Source of the DNA: Gp6-AA40 sp036407095 | Lineage (GTDB): Bacteria > Acidobacteriota > Vicinamibacteria > Vicinamibacterales > UBA2999 | Direction of reading: 5' to 3' | Length of the DNA stretch: 64,000 bases | Assembly: GCA_036407095.1 (NCBI GenBank) | Contig: DASWZV010000142.1 | Coordinates: forward strand, 62,001 to 126,000 | Part shown: one piece after another, positions 19,852-28,167 of the stretch | How positions within the stretch are numbered: position 1 is the first letter of the stretch | Layout of the letters: each line of letters opens with the position of its first letter | Made by a program: the position numbers and the translations under genes | Notes under the pieces: model-generated | Database searches by the model: none | Told to the model about the DNA's origin: nothing | The model's input: only the letters and a program-made list of their open reading frames with translations

Positions 19852-20919
19852 ATGACCGATGTGCTCCGCGTCGACCCGGCACGCCCCGATCTCGATGTGA
19901 TCGCTCGAGCCGCAACCTGTCTGCGCGACGGCGGACTGGTGGCGTTTCCCACTGAGACCGTCTACGGGCTCGGCGCGCATGCGCTCGATCGCGATGCGGT
20001 TCGGCGGTTGTTCGACGCCAAGGGTCGGCCCGCCACCGATCCGGTCATCGTGCATGTCGACTCGGTCGACCGCCTCGAACCACTCGTGCTCGAGGTGCCC
20101 GATGTCGCGCGCACACTGGCGGCGCGCTTCTGGCCCGGACCGCTGACACTCGTCATGAGGCGATCGCGCACAGTACCGGACGAAGTCACAGCGGGGCTCG
20201 ACACAGTCGCCGTCCGCGTGCCCGCACATCCGGTGGCGGCAGCGCTGCTCGTTGCAGCCGGGATCCCGGTGGCCGCGCCGAGCGCGAATCTGTTTTCACG
20301 GCCCAGCCCGACGCAGGCCGTGCATGTCCTCGACGATCTGCAGGGACGGATCAGCCTCATCGTCGATGGTGGTCCAACGATGCTGGGCATCGAGTCGACG
20401 GTGCTCGATCTCTCGCGTCCGGCACCAACGGTGCTGAGACCCGGAGCGACAACGATCGAGATGCTTCAGCAGATCGTGCCCGACGTGACCATGCGCGCGC
20501 CGTCAGACATCGAGGGTGCTCCTGCCGCGTCCCCGGGGCTCCTGCCAAAGCACTACTCGCCGCGCGCGTCGTTGACCCTGTATGAGGGAACGACGGCTGA
20601 CGTCCTTCAACGCATGATCAGTGACGCGGCAGCGGAGCTCGCCGGGGGCCACTCGATCGGCATCGTCGCAGCGGAGGAGGATTGGCACGCCTTCGAAAGA
20701 CCGGGGGCACTGAACCTGCGGGCGATCGAGCTGAGATATCTCGGGTCCGAGCACGATCTGGCAGCGATCGCGTCACGACTCTATAGCGCCCTTCGTGAAC
20801 TCGATGCCGTGGGCGTCTCCCGCATTCTGGTGCGCGGGTTCTCGACCGACGAAGGTCTCGGCGTCGCGATTCACGATCGTTTGACCCGAGCTGCTGCCGG
20901 TCGCGTCGTCCGCGTGTGA
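19852..20919 (+). CDS. sua5: L-threonylcarbamoyladenylate synthase, Sua5 type
   Basis: A 355-residue protein with a YrdC domain followed by the C-terminal Sua5 domain. It makes threonylcarbamoyl-AMP from threonine, bicarbonate and ATP for the t6A37 modification of ANN-decoding tRNAs. The YrdC part has FPTETVYGLGAHA, KGRPATDPVIVHV, WPGPLTLVM and AAPSANLFSRPSPT. The linker motif SPGLLPKHYSP, which closes over the active site in Sua5 enzymes, is present near residue 230. Full length rather than the short TsaC form. It converges with the DUF3810 gene across a heptamer repeat array. Confidence 0.95.
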   Translation: MTDVLRVDPARPDLDVIARAATCLRDGGLVAFPTETVYGLGAHALDRDAVRRLFDAKGRPATDPVIVHVDSVDRLEPLVLEVPDVARTLAARFWPGPLTLVMRRSRTVPDEVTAGLDTVAVRVPAHPVAAALLVAAGIPVAAPSANLFSRPSPTQAVHVLDDLQGRISLIVDGGPTMLGIESTVLDLSRPAPTVLRPGATTIEMLQQIVPDVTMRAPSDIEGAPAASPGLLPKHYSPRASLTLYEGTTADVLQRMISDAAAELAGGHSIGIVAAEEDWHAFERPGALNLRAIELRYLGSEHDLAAIASRLYSALRELDAVGVSRILVRGFSTDEGLGVAIHDRLTRAAAGRVVRV

Positions 20920-20924
20920 TGCCG

Positions 20925-20952
20925 TTTTGCATTTTGCATTTTGAATTTTGCA
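20925..20952. repeat. Heptamer tandem array (TTTTGCA family)
   Basis: Four exact 7-bp steps: TTTTGCA, TTTTGCA, TTTTGAA, TTTTGCA. They fill the gap between the convergent sua5 and DUF3810 stop codons. The A/T content contrasts sharply with the high-GC surroundings. Confidence 0.9.
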
Positions 20953-22017
20953 TTACGGAGCTCTTCGTACGGGCTTCCACCCTGCTTCGAACCTCGCGCG
21001 CAGAATCAGCGTGACGACCAGCCCGTAGCTTCGAATCCCTGCCTCGACCCGATTCGCCTTGAGATAGCTGTCGTAGACCATCCAACTCGTTCGACTCAGC
21101 ATCGGCAGCTGACCCCGCCGCAGCCGCTCGACGATCGCCTCGATGTCGCGCCGCGGTCCCGGCTCGAGCGCGGCCGCGAGTCGTCCACGCGTCGGCGGAG
21201 TCACTTCGTTCGCCAGCTGCCAGTAGAGATACATCCATCCGCTGTACTGCGCTGATTCGCCGCCACGAAGACAGGTCAGCCAGCCGACGAAGTTGGCTTC
21301 TGATTCGTCGGCGTACCCGGCCAGGTGCGACCACTCGTGCGCCGCGACGAACGGGCGCTCGATCGCCAGCAGGTCCGGGTTGGCCATCACCTCGAGCGCG
21401 AACGGATTCACCATCCCGTCGACGCTCGTCCAACGGAAATACGGTCCGTAGATCGTCTGCTTGAGACGCCCCGGCACCGCGCGGGGCGCATTCGTCAGGT
21501 AGCCCTGCACCGTATAGAAGGCCGCCCGAAGCTGCTCGTCTCGCCAGGGCGCGGTGTTCTCAGCCGCGTGCGCCGCCGTGTAGAGCGCGTTCATCTGTTG
21601 CACCGCCTGCAGACCGAGCGCGGCGACCGCCTCCTCGTTCGGCGCCGGCCGATCGACGACGAGTCGAGACGACATCGGCACACGGCGGTAGTTGAATCCC
21701 CACAACGCCAGGAACACGAGGTAGACGGCCGCGGCCGCCGTGGCGAGATTGATAGTGGTCGTCAAGAGCCGCGACCAGCGCTTGAGTCGTCTGGCATCAC
21801 GAATCGCACGCGCCACTGCAACCGCGGTCAACACGAACGCGCCAACCGTCAGCGGGTCGAAGAACGCCATGGGGACCAGGTTCGAGACTGGCGTCAGGAC
21901 GCGCTGGATGAACGGGTAGAGGCCCGTGGAATACCAGCGTTCGATGAACGAAGGGCTGAATGGAATCAGCGCGCACGCAATCGCCGCGGCGATCACGGCG
22001 GCCTTGACCCAACGCAT
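20953..22017 (-). CDS. DUF3810 family membrane-anchored putative zinc peptidase
   Basis: A 354-residue protein matching the DUF3810 family. Three N-terminal hydrophobic segments (about 5-22, 50-70 and 88-108) anchor it in the inner membrane. The C-terminal domain contains HEWSH (227-231) followed by ADESEANFVG, an HExxH-like metal site with downstream Glu; the first Glu of HExxH is present. This fits a gluzincin-like fold, but the substrate is unknown. ATG 22017 is chosen; a longer frame up to 22194 overlaps the divergent gene and is not conserved in character. A TACAAT box lies eight bases upstream and there is no Shine-Dalgarno. Confidence 0.85.
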   Translation of the reverse strand: MRWVKAAVIAAAIACALIPFSPSFIERWYSTGLYPFIQRVLTPVSNLVPMAFFDPLTVGAFVLTAVAVARAIRDARRLKRWSRLLTTTINLATAAAAVYLVFLALWGFNYRRVPMSSRLVVDRPAPNEEAVAALGLQAVQQMNALYTAAHAAENTAPWRDEQLRAAFYTVQGYLTNAPRAVPGRLKQTIYGPYFRWTSVDGMVNPFALEVMANPDLLAIERPFVAAHEWSHLAGYADESEANFVGWLTCLRGGESAQYSGWMYLYWQLANEVTPPTRGRLAAALEPGPRRDIEAIVERLRRGQLPMLSRTSWMVYDSYLKANRVEAGIRSYGLVVTLILRARFEAGWKPVRRAP

Positions 22018-22025
22018 TTCACTGA

Positions 22026-22031
22026 ATTGTA
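22026..22031 (-). promoter_or_regulatory. Candidate -10 box (TACAAT) for the DUF3810 gene
   Basis: On the minus strand TACAAT lies eight bases before the ATG at 22017, with no Shine-Dalgarno between, consistent with a leaderless mRNA. Confidence 0.45.
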
Positions 22032-22033
22032 AA

Positions 22034-22512
22034 ATGACTCCCGACCCCATTCCGGATCCGTATGCTGGCCTGTTCACGGTTGGAGGCGTCGCACCAGGAA
22101 CGCTGGTGCTGCTCGCAACCGCCGATTCGGATCGCGGGCCACTGAGGGGCATCGCCTCGACAGATGTCCGCGTCGGTGACGTCGAGGACCTCACGTGACG
22201 CGGATGGTGCCAGGATCGGTCGAAGGGCGCGTCTCATTCTCGGAGGATGTTCCCGCGGCGTCGCGACCGGAGACGATCGCGCTCGTTCCACGACTGCTGC
22301 ACGTCTCGCGACTCTATCCGTCACCTGAGGCGCCGCTCGCATCAGATGGCACTTTCCACCTGACGGGCGCGCTCGGCGAGTACGGAATCTCGCTTCCATG
22401 CTTGCCGTCCGGCTTTCGGGTCAGCCTCGCGGGTCTGCCTCTACGAGAAAATCGAATAGGTGTTGGCGCTGGAGAGGCTGTGACCGGACTGACGGTCACT
22501 GTTTCGAAGTAG
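22034..22512 (+). pseudogene. Truncated, frameshifted carboxypeptidase-regulatory-like domain protein
   Basis: Two overlapping frames together give one recognisable protein end. The first, 22034-22198, reads YAGLFTVGGVAPGTLVLLATA..RVGDVEDLT. The second, from GTG 22195, reads VEGRVSFSEDVP..DGTFHLTGALGEYGISL..GVGAGEAVTGLTVTVSK. This order (F.l.gvapG..L, then GrV.F, then DGtF.ltG) is the usual C-terminal beta-sandwich region of secreted acidobacterial proteins with carboxypeptidase-regulatory-like domains. The large N-terminal part is missing and the two pieces differ by one base of frame (a GTGA overlap). I read it as a decayed fragment; a coupled two-gene reading is less likely. Confidence 0.6.
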
Positions 22513-22516
22513 CGAT

Positions 22517-23986
22517 CTATACCTTGGGCTGCTGCGCGCGGTGGAGCGCATCGATGTTCTTCACGGCCTGGTCGCGGCGTCGCTCTGCGTCCGCGATGAG
22601 CCGCTCTTCCCGGGCCACGCTTCGGGCCTTGCTGACCGGGGTTCCACGTCCGGCATTGATCTTTTCGATCGACGCGCGATGCACCGCGATCGAGAGGTCG
22701 TAGCATTGACGCGCCTGTTGCAGCGCGACGATCGCCTGCGGCACTTTGGACTGCTCCACGCGCACCCCGCCAAGATAGAGGGCGGCGAGGCACTGGCCAA
22801 AGTCCATCGCGACGGATTGTTCGAACTCGGTTTCTGCCGACGGGAGCCGTGGTGCTTTCCACTCGATCAACCCGGACAACAGGAACACCGACGAGTTGAC
22901 CATCAACATCCGGGTTCGATCCGCGTCCACGCGCGCGGCGGCGTTGTCGCCCAGGTTGTAGCGATTCCAGGCGCGCCAGTAGAAGGCTTGACCGAGAAAC
23001 CACTGGCCGCCCTCGATGAGACGCGTCGCCGTGTCAATCGCCTCCTGATGCTGCCCCAGATTCGAAAGGCTGATCGTCCGTCCCAGCAGCGCATCGGGAT
23101 GCGAAGGCATGAGCGCGAGCGCAGTGTCATACGCTGCGAGCGCGTTCTTCCACTCCTCCCAGCTCTGATAGAGGTTTCCGATCGACACGGCGATCGCAGT
23201 TGACGAAGGGAACGCCGACGCCGCCGATTGGAACAGGCGCATCGCCTCCTCCTGATCGGGGGCGTCGGCATCGGACAGCGCATACTTGCCAAGCGGGTAA
23301 TCAGCGTCGACGAAGCCGGCATCGTCCTGCCGGACCGACGTCAGCATCGCGACGTTGTCGCGTCTGAGCCGGGCGTTGCAGATGCCCGCGCGATAGCGCA
23401 GCAGCGGCACGTCCGTCAGCGCGCCCACCAGCCTCGCGATCTCGTCATCGCGTTCGGGCGACACATCGGCAGAGCACGCCAGCGTGAGTTCCAGGTAGTG
23501 TCGGAAGGCTGATGACGCGTCATCCGTTCGCAGGAACTCGCGCCACGCCGGCAGCATCGGCCGGACCCGTGTGCTCGCCTGCCTTTCGACGAGGAAATCG
23601 TCACGCTGGCCACTCAGCGGATCGGGCGGCACCGCCGCGATCATCTCTAGATACGTCGTCGAGCTTGCATCCTCTGCCGCAAACGAACGGGCCTGCGTGA
23701 GCCACTCCTGACCCGGCATCCCCAGCTCGCTGGCACGCAGCGCAAGCAGGGCCGTGGCTTCGAACGCCAGCTTCTGCACTGCACGCTGACGAGACAGGGT
23801 TAACGCCTCCTCGAGGCAGCGGTAGCACCCGCGGGCGATCAACGCCTCGATGTCATCCGTCGAGACGGGTTCGACGCTGGGAACGGCAGGAACGGTGGGC
23901 GCCTGCCGCGTCGCGCACGAGAGGGAGACCGCCATCCCCAGCAGAACGCCAACCACAGACATCGCCCCGGTTCGAGGCACGCGCAT
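22517..23986 (-). CDS. TPR-repeat putative lipoprotein
   Basis: A 489-residue exported protein. The N-terminus has a hydrophobic segment ending in Cys (GMAVSLSCATRQ), a weak lipobox, so it may be lipid-anchored. The body is a helical solenoid with TPR-like units, clearest at about 255-330 (NLYQSWEEWKNALAAYDTALALMPSHPDALLGRTISLSNLGQHQEAIDTATRLIEGG), then a charged helical tail rich in Arg, Glu and Lys. It probably acts as a periplasmic scaffold; the partner is unknown. The adjacent pseudogene runs the other way and ends 4 bp from it, so the pair converge. Confidence 0.8.
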   Translation of the reverse strand: MRVPRTGAMSVVGVLLGMAVSLSCATRQAPTVPAVPSVEPVSTDDIEALIARGCYRCLEEALTLSRQRAVQKLAFEATALLALRASELGMPGQEWLTQARSFAAEDASSTTYLEMIAAVPPDPLSGQRDDFLVERQASTRVRPMLPAWREFLRTDDASSAFRHYLELTLACSADVSPERDDEIARLVGALTDVPLLRYRAGICNARLRRDNVAMLTSVRQDDAGFVDADYPLGKYALSDADAPDQEEAMRLFQSAASAFPSSTAIAVSIGNLYQSWEEWKNALAAYDTALALMPSHPDALLGRTISLSNLGQHQEAIDTATRLIEGGQWFLGQAFYWRAWNRYNLGDNAAARVDADRTRMLMVNSSVFLLSGLIEWKAPRLPSAETEFEQSVAMDFGQCLAALYLGGVRVEQSKVPQAIVALQQARQCYDLSIAVHRASIEKINAGRGTPVSKARSVAREERLIADAERRRDQAVKNIDALHRAQQPKV

Positions 23987-24026
23987 CCCGCCGCTTTAGA
24001 CACCGCCGGCGGGCAGTTGGCCTCAC

Positions 24027-24138
24027 CTAGTGGGACGCATCAGCGATTTCTAGAGCGGGCCGCCCCGTTGGTTGGCCCGCGGATTCGCGGTCGCGACAAC
24101 GGATCGATCGCAACAGAAGTGACCCAAACAGCCACTAG
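24027..24138. repeat. Possible third member (C) of the CTAGTGG/CCACTAG element
   Basis: A 112-bp segment bounded by CTAGTGG and CCACTAG, the same 7-bp terminal inverted repeat as copy A at 16467-16619. The internal sequence is only loosely similar (GGGCCGCCCC, TTCGCGGTCG). The rest of the 23987-24218 gap shows no ORF. Confidence 0.4.
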
Positions 24139-24218
24139 ATACTGGTAAGCCTGTAGGGCTGCTCGGGTAAGGTCCTTCTCGCACGAACCGCCCCGGCGAG
24201 CGATGATGGAAGCGCTTC

Positions 24219-25763
24219 ATGCGACGCCTGTGGATTGTGATCGGCGTGATCGCGGGGGCAGCAGCCGGACTGTACGCGGTGTACGTCTGGTGGGATCTGC
24301 GCCCGGAACGGATTCAGGAACGGGTGCTCGCCGCGTTGAATGAACGGTTCGACAGTCAGGTCACCGTCGGCTCGGCCGACATCTCGGTCTACCCCGCCCT
24401 CAAGACGACGGGCACGGATCTGACGCTCCGCTATCAAGGCCGCACGGACGTGGCTCCGCTCATCACCATTCGGTCGTTCGGCGCGTCGGCGCCTCTATCG
24501 GGACTCATCGGCGGGCGCCTGCATCTCGCCAACGTCCGGCTCGACGGACTGCAGATCTTCGTTCCGCCCGATCACCCGAACGCCGCGGGCAACTCACCCA
24601 GACCACAGTTCCGTGGGCGGATTCCCGAGATGTATATCGACGAAGTCGTCGCGCGCGAAGCTCGTCTCGAAATCGCGTCGAAGAAGGAGGGTCGGCTTCC
24701 TCGAACCTTCGAGATCCACGATCTCGTCATGAACGCTTTCGGCCCCAGAGAAGCCGCGAAGTTCCAGGCGGGCGTCACCAATCCGATCCCGCGCGGGCGC
24801 GTCGAGACCAACGGAACGTTTGGCCCGTGGCAGGCCGATGAGCCACGGCTGACGCCGGTCAGAGGTCAGTACTCCTTCAAAGACGCGAACCTGGACGACA
24901 TCAAAGGCATCTCGGGGATCCTCTCGTCGGTCGGCTCGTATCGCGGGACGCTCGAGCGCATCGAGGTCGAGGGGCAGACAGAGACGCCGAAGTTCGCGAT
25001 CGACGTCGGCGGTCAGGCGGTCCCGCTCAGTACGAAATTCAAAGCGATCGTCGACGGCACCAACGGCGATACGTGGCTCGACCGTGTCGAGGCAACACTT
25101 GGCAAGTCGCCAATCTTCGCGTCGGGTGCGGTCATCCGCACGGAGGAGGTCAAGGGACGACGGGTGACGCTCGACGTGCAGCTTCGCGAGGCGCGGGTCG
25201 AAGATCTGATGCGGCTGGCGGTCAAGGCGGACAAACCGCCGCTCACCGGGCGCGTCGATGCGACCACGGCGTTCCTCCTGCCCGAAGGCAACGAGGACGT
25301 CGTCGATCGCTTGAGGCTCGATGGACGATTCACGCTTGCGCAAGCGCGGTTCTCGAATGTCGACATCCAGAAGCGGCTGACGGCTCTCAGCCTCAGGGCG
25401 CGCGGCAAGGAAGAAGACGACCCGGAGAACGAACACGCGAGCGTCGTCTCGAGGATGCAGGGCAAGTTCACGCTGAAGAACGCAGTCCTGGAGTTTTCCG
25501 ATCTCAGATTCTCAGTGCCCGGCGCGATCGTGCAGCTCACGGGCACCTACACACTGCACGACGAGCAGCTCGACTTTCACGGCGACCTGCTGGTGGATGC
25601 GACGCTCGCCGACATGACGAGCGGATTCAAAGCCCTGCTCGCGCGCCTCGCGCAGCCGTTCTTCCGGCGCAAAGGCGGCGGCACCCAGCTGCCGATCAAG
25701 ATCACCGGGCCACGATCGCAGCCGCAATTCGGTGTGGACGTCGGGCGGGTGTTCAGGCGTTAG
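24219..25763 (+). CDS. AsmA-like envelope protein
   Basis: A 514-residue protein with one N-terminal membrane helix (MRRLWIVIGVIAGAAAGLYAVYVWW) and a long periplasmic part. The start of the soluble part (LLAALNERFDSQVTVGSADISVYPALKTTGTDLTLRYQGR, beginning RVLAALNERF) is the AsmA-type entry, and FTLKNAVLEFSDLRFSVPGAIVQLTGTYTLHDEQLDFHGDLLVDATLADMTSGFKALL followed by LPIKITGPRSQPQFGVDVGRVF is the AsmA C-terminal signature. AsmA-like proteins (TamB, YhdP relatives) bridge the two membranes and are linked to phospholipid transport, so a similar role is likely. The ATG at 24219 gives the helix directly. Confidence 0.85.
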   Translation: MRRLWIVIGVIAGAAAGLYAVYVWWDLRPERIQERVLAALNERFDSQVTVGSADISVYPALKTTGTDLTLRYQGRTDVAPLITIRSFGASAPLSGLIGGRLHLANVRLDGLQIFVPPDHPNAAGNSPRPQFRGRIPEMYIDEVVAREARLEIASKKEGRLPRTFEIHDLVMNAFGPREAAKFQAGVTNPIPRGRVETNGTFGPWQADEPRLTPVRGQYSFKDANLDDIKGISGILSSVGSYRGTLERIEVEGQTETPKFAIDVGGQAVPLSTKFKAIVDGTNGDTWLDRVEATLGKSPIFASGAVIRTEEVKGRRVTLDVQLREARVEDLMRLAVKADKPPLTGRVDATTAFLLPEGNEDVVDRLRLDGRFTLAQARFSNVDIQKRLTALSLRARGKEEDDPENEHASVVSRMQGKFTLKNAVLEFSDLRFSVPGAIVQLTGTYTLHDEQLDFHGDLLVDATLADMTSGFKALLARLAQPFFRRKGGGTQLPIKITGPRSQPQFGVDVGRVFRR

Positions 25764-25822
25764 TCGAATCTGCCGTGCGTGCCGCAGATCGAGAGCAGTC
25801 TGACGCGACGCCAGTCTGCGGC

Positions 25823-25896
25823 CCGAGCTCAGTTGGGTGTGGGCTGATCGCGTCGCCTTTAGGGTTCACCGCCGTCCGACACCCAACTGAGCTCGG
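25823..25896. repeat. Perfect 18-bp inverted repeat (possible terminator)
   Basis: The arm 25823-25840 (CCGAGCTCAGTTGGGTGT) is exactly complementary to 25879-25896 across a 38-nt loop. It lies 60 bp after the AsmA-like stop. No U tract follows, so a standard Rho-independent terminator is not assured. Confidence 0.65.
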
Positions 25897-25933
25897 CACA
25901 ATTGTCTGCATCGCCGGTCCAAGATCCTATGCG

Positions 25934-26123
25934 CGCTCACTTGGGTTACGAGGCTCGTTGCCGCGTCGAGCGGGTGGCGCCGGGAGGGGCGTTTCCGCTC
26001 GCCGCGCAGGCGCCTACTCCGTGATCCGGTTTTCGTACCCCTGACAGATCATTTGGCGCCGAGGACGAGCGCCGGCGACAGGACCCGCGAGCCCAAGACG
26101 TTCGTGTCGAACCCAAGTGAGCG
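25934..26123. repeat. Second inverted repeat with a related arm
   Basis: CGCTCACTTGGGTT at 25934-25947 is exactly complementary to 26110-26123. Its arm resembles the 25823 arm (shared GCTCA-TTGGGT core), so four related half-sites are spread over 300 bp between the AsmA-like gene and the convergent Cys-rich gene. Nothing coding was recognised in 25764-26125. Confidence 0.55.
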
Positions 26124-26125
26124 GG

Positions 26126-26491
26126 TTAGGAGCGGAACGGCTTTCCTTGCTTTCGGAGCACGCCCTCCAGGCGTTCGGTGCAGTCGCAGCTCGAGCAGGC
26201 CCAGTACTCCGTGCCGTTCTCGTGGCGGCACTTGGTTCGTGCGTGCGCGTCTTTCACGCTCACCAGGTCGAAGTACTCCTCCCAATAGGGCCGTTCCTCG
26301 GCGAGCGGCGTCGCGCAGAAGCAGGTTTCCACCCACTTCACCGAGCCATCGGGCAGGGCCCGCGCCTCGACCATGTTGTGCAGGTATTCGTCGCCGGCAA
26401 TCGAACCGGCGCCGAGCGTGCCGTCATCGATGGCCTGATCGAGCGCCTCATGCTGGCCGGGCTTCACCCGGGCGGTGACCAAATACCGCAT
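26126..26491 (-). CDS. Unknown small Cys-rich protein
   Basis: A 121-residue cytoplasmic protein I do not recognise. It starts MRYLVTARVKPGQHEALDQAIDDGTLGAGSIAGDEYLHNMVEARALPDGSVKWVETCFCATPL, which has the look of a ferredoxin-like (dimeric alpha-beta barrel or YciI-like) fold. The second half has CRHENGTEYWACSSCDC, a cysteine and histidine cluster that could bind zinc or iron, plus an earlier CFC. ATG 26491 is chosen; a longer frame to 26695 would run through repeat element B and the neighbouring promoter region. It diverges from the SGNH hydrolase gene. Confidence 0.7.
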   Translation of the reverse strand: MRYLVTARVKPGQHEALDQAIDDGTLGAGSIAGDEYLHNMVEARALPDGSVKWVETCFCATPLAEERPYWEEYFDLVSVKDAHARTKCRHENGTEYWACSSCDCTERLEGVLRKQGKPFRS

Positions 26492-26492
26492 G

Positions 26493-26603
26493 ACTGGTAG
26501 GGCCTCAACTGGAAGAGTACCGCCCACAACCAGCTTCGACCGCGAGCTGTCGGCCGCGACATTGGAGCGGCCGCTGCTGATCTTGGATGGTACACACCAG
26601 TAG
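26493..26603. repeat. MITE-like dispersed element, copy B
   Basis: This 111-bp segment, read on the minus strand, matches copy A at 16467-16619 in at least five exact blocks, lacking A's internal hairpin. Its ends are ACTGGTAG and CCAGTAG, a diverged form of the A ends. It fills the gap between two divergent start codons, so it must also carry or replace their promoters. Confidence 0.7.
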
Positions 26604-26620
26604 ATGTTACTCTTTCGCGC

Positions 26621-27313
26621 ATGCACGCGCGCCCCCCCGTCGTCGCCGCCCTGGTGATGCTGCTCGCCTCTGCCTTGCGGGTGGGAGCGCAGCAAGCAGC
26701 CCCAGAACGATTCGAACAGAACGTCGTTGCGTTCGAAGCGGCCGATAAAGCGTCACCGCCCCCGAAGGGGCAGATCCTCTTCGTCGGCAGCTCGACGATC
26801 CAGCGCTGGGATACCGCCCGCTATTTCCCCGACCTGAAGATCATCAACCGCGGCATCAGCGGATCCGAGCTCGCCGACACGCTTCGATACGTCGATCGGA
26901 TCGTCCTGCCGTACGAGCCTCGTGTGATCGTCGTCTACGCCGGCGACAACGACATCAGTGCCGGCTGGATCTCGGAGCAGGTGGCGGTGACGTTCGAACG
27001 CTTCACGCGCGCGGTGCACGCGAAGCTGCCGCAGACCCGCATCCTCTACATCGCGATCAAGCCGAGCATCCTGCGATGGACGCAGATCGATCGCATGCGG
27101 AGCGCCAATGCGATCATCCGAGCCTACTGCGAGCGCGACGATCGACTGGCGTTCGTCGACTTCGACACGCTGATGCTCGGCTGGGACGATCGCCCCCGGC
27201 GCGAGCTCTTCGTCGAAGACGGGCTGCATCTCTCGCCGCAGGGATATCAGCTGTGGACGACCGTGATCAGGCCCTATCTGGCCGGGCACGACGCCGCCGA
27301 GGCCAAACGATGA
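26621..27313 (+). CDS. Secreted SGNH/GDSL hydrolase
   Basis: A 230-residue exported esterase-like enzyme. A signal peptide (MHARPPVVAALVMLLASALRVGAQQ) precedes the SGNH domain. The catalytic Ser is in FVGSSTI (Ser57), block III reads GDND (108-111), and block V reads DGLHLSP with Asp200 and His203. Such enzymes remove acetyl or other ester groups from polysaccharides and lipids. Its stop overlaps the start of the cytochrome gene (ATGA), so it is the first gene of the quinoprotein operon. A role in deacylating the carbohydrate that the operon later oxidises or imports is an inference from this context. Confidence 0.88.
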   Translation: MHARPPVVAALVMLLASALRVGAQQAAPERFEQNVVAFEAADKASPPPKGQILFVGSSTIQRWDTARYFPDLKIINRGISGSELADTLRYVDRIVLPYEPRVIVVYAGDNDISAGWISEQVAVTFERFTRAVHAKLPQTRILYIAIKPSILRWTQIDRMRSANAIIRAYCERDDRLAFVDFDTLMLGWDDRPRRELFVEDGLHLSPQGYQLWTTVIRPYLAGHDAAEAKR

Positions 27314-28167
27314 GGCAGTGGCGAGCGCCGGCGATCGCCAGCCTCGTCGCGCTCTGCTCCATCCTCGTGAGCGCGCAGCAACCGCAGGCGCCGGCCGGAG
27401 GAGGACGCGGACGGATCGGCGGCAACGGCATCGGCGCATACCCGGTTCGTGCGGCAGGCGATCCAGCCGCGATCGAACGCGGGCGTGTCACGTTCAGCGC
27501 CAACTGCGCCTTCTGTCACGGAGCCGACGCCCGCGGGGGCGACGGCGGACCGAGCCTCCTCCGCTCGTCGGTCGTGCTCGACGATCAGAACGGCGAGTTG
27601 ATCGGCCCAGTCGTGCAGAGCGGGCGAACCGATCGCGGGATGCCGAAGTTCGGCATGACCAACGATCAGATCGCCGACATCGCCACCTTCCTGCATACCT
27701 TCCGTATCAACGGATACGACCCGTCGCGCAAACGTCCCGAATCGATTCTCGTCGGCGACGCGCGCGCGGGCGAAAAGTACTTCAACGAAACGTGCGCGTC
27801 GTGTCATTCGGCGAGCGGAGACCTGAAAGGCTTCGCATCGAAGATGCCGGATCCTCGTACGCTCCAGCAAGGCTGGCTGATGCCGGGAAGCACGGCCGGT
27901 CGAGGCGGGCCGCCGCCGGGATCACCGAAGCCCCCGAGGGCAGCGGTCACGCTCGCGAACGGTCAGACGATCGAAGGTGAGCTCGAGCGCGCCGACGATT
28001 TCGTGGTGGCGCTGCGCACTGCTGACGGCACCCGTCGCACGATACGTGTGACGGAGGGCGTCAAGGTGCAGATACGCGATCCGCTGCAGCCGCATCGCGA
28101 TCTGCTGCGCAAGTATCGCGACGCGGACATTCACGACGTCACGGCGTACCTGGTGACACTCAAATGA
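27310..28167 (+). CDS. Periplasmic diheme cytochrome c
   Basis: A 285-residue exported protein with a signal peptide and two CxxCH heme sites, CAFCH at 66-70 and CASCH at 162-166. The sixth ligand for the first heme may be a Met in GMPKFGMT. A C-terminal beta domain (AVTLANGQTIEGELERADDFVVALRTADGTRRTIRV) follows, of a type often found in acidobacterial cytochromes beside quinoproteins. It probably accepts electrons from the quinoprotein encoded next and passes them to the respiratory chain. The ATG overlaps the previous stop (ATGA), and its own stop overlaps the next start (ATGA). Confidence 0.88.
   Translation: MRQWRAPAIASLVALCSILVSAQQPQAPAGGGRGRIGGNGIGAYPVRAAGDPAAIERGRVTFSANCAFCHGADARGGDGGPSLLRSSVVLDDQNGELIGPVVQSGRTDRGMPKFGMTNDQIADIATFLHTFRINGYDPSRKRPESILVGDARAGEKYFNETCASCHSASGDLKGFASKMPDPRTLQQGWLMPGSTAGRGGPPPGSPKPPRAAVTLANGQTIEGELERADDFVVALRTADGTRRTIRVTEGVKVQIRDPLQPHRDLLRKYRDADIHDVTAYLVTLK

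Noticed and set aside
22018..22194. N-terminal extension of the DUF3810 protein
   Set aside because: Lies antisense to the broken carboxypeptidase-like gene and has no membrane or signal character; the TACAAT box supports 22017.
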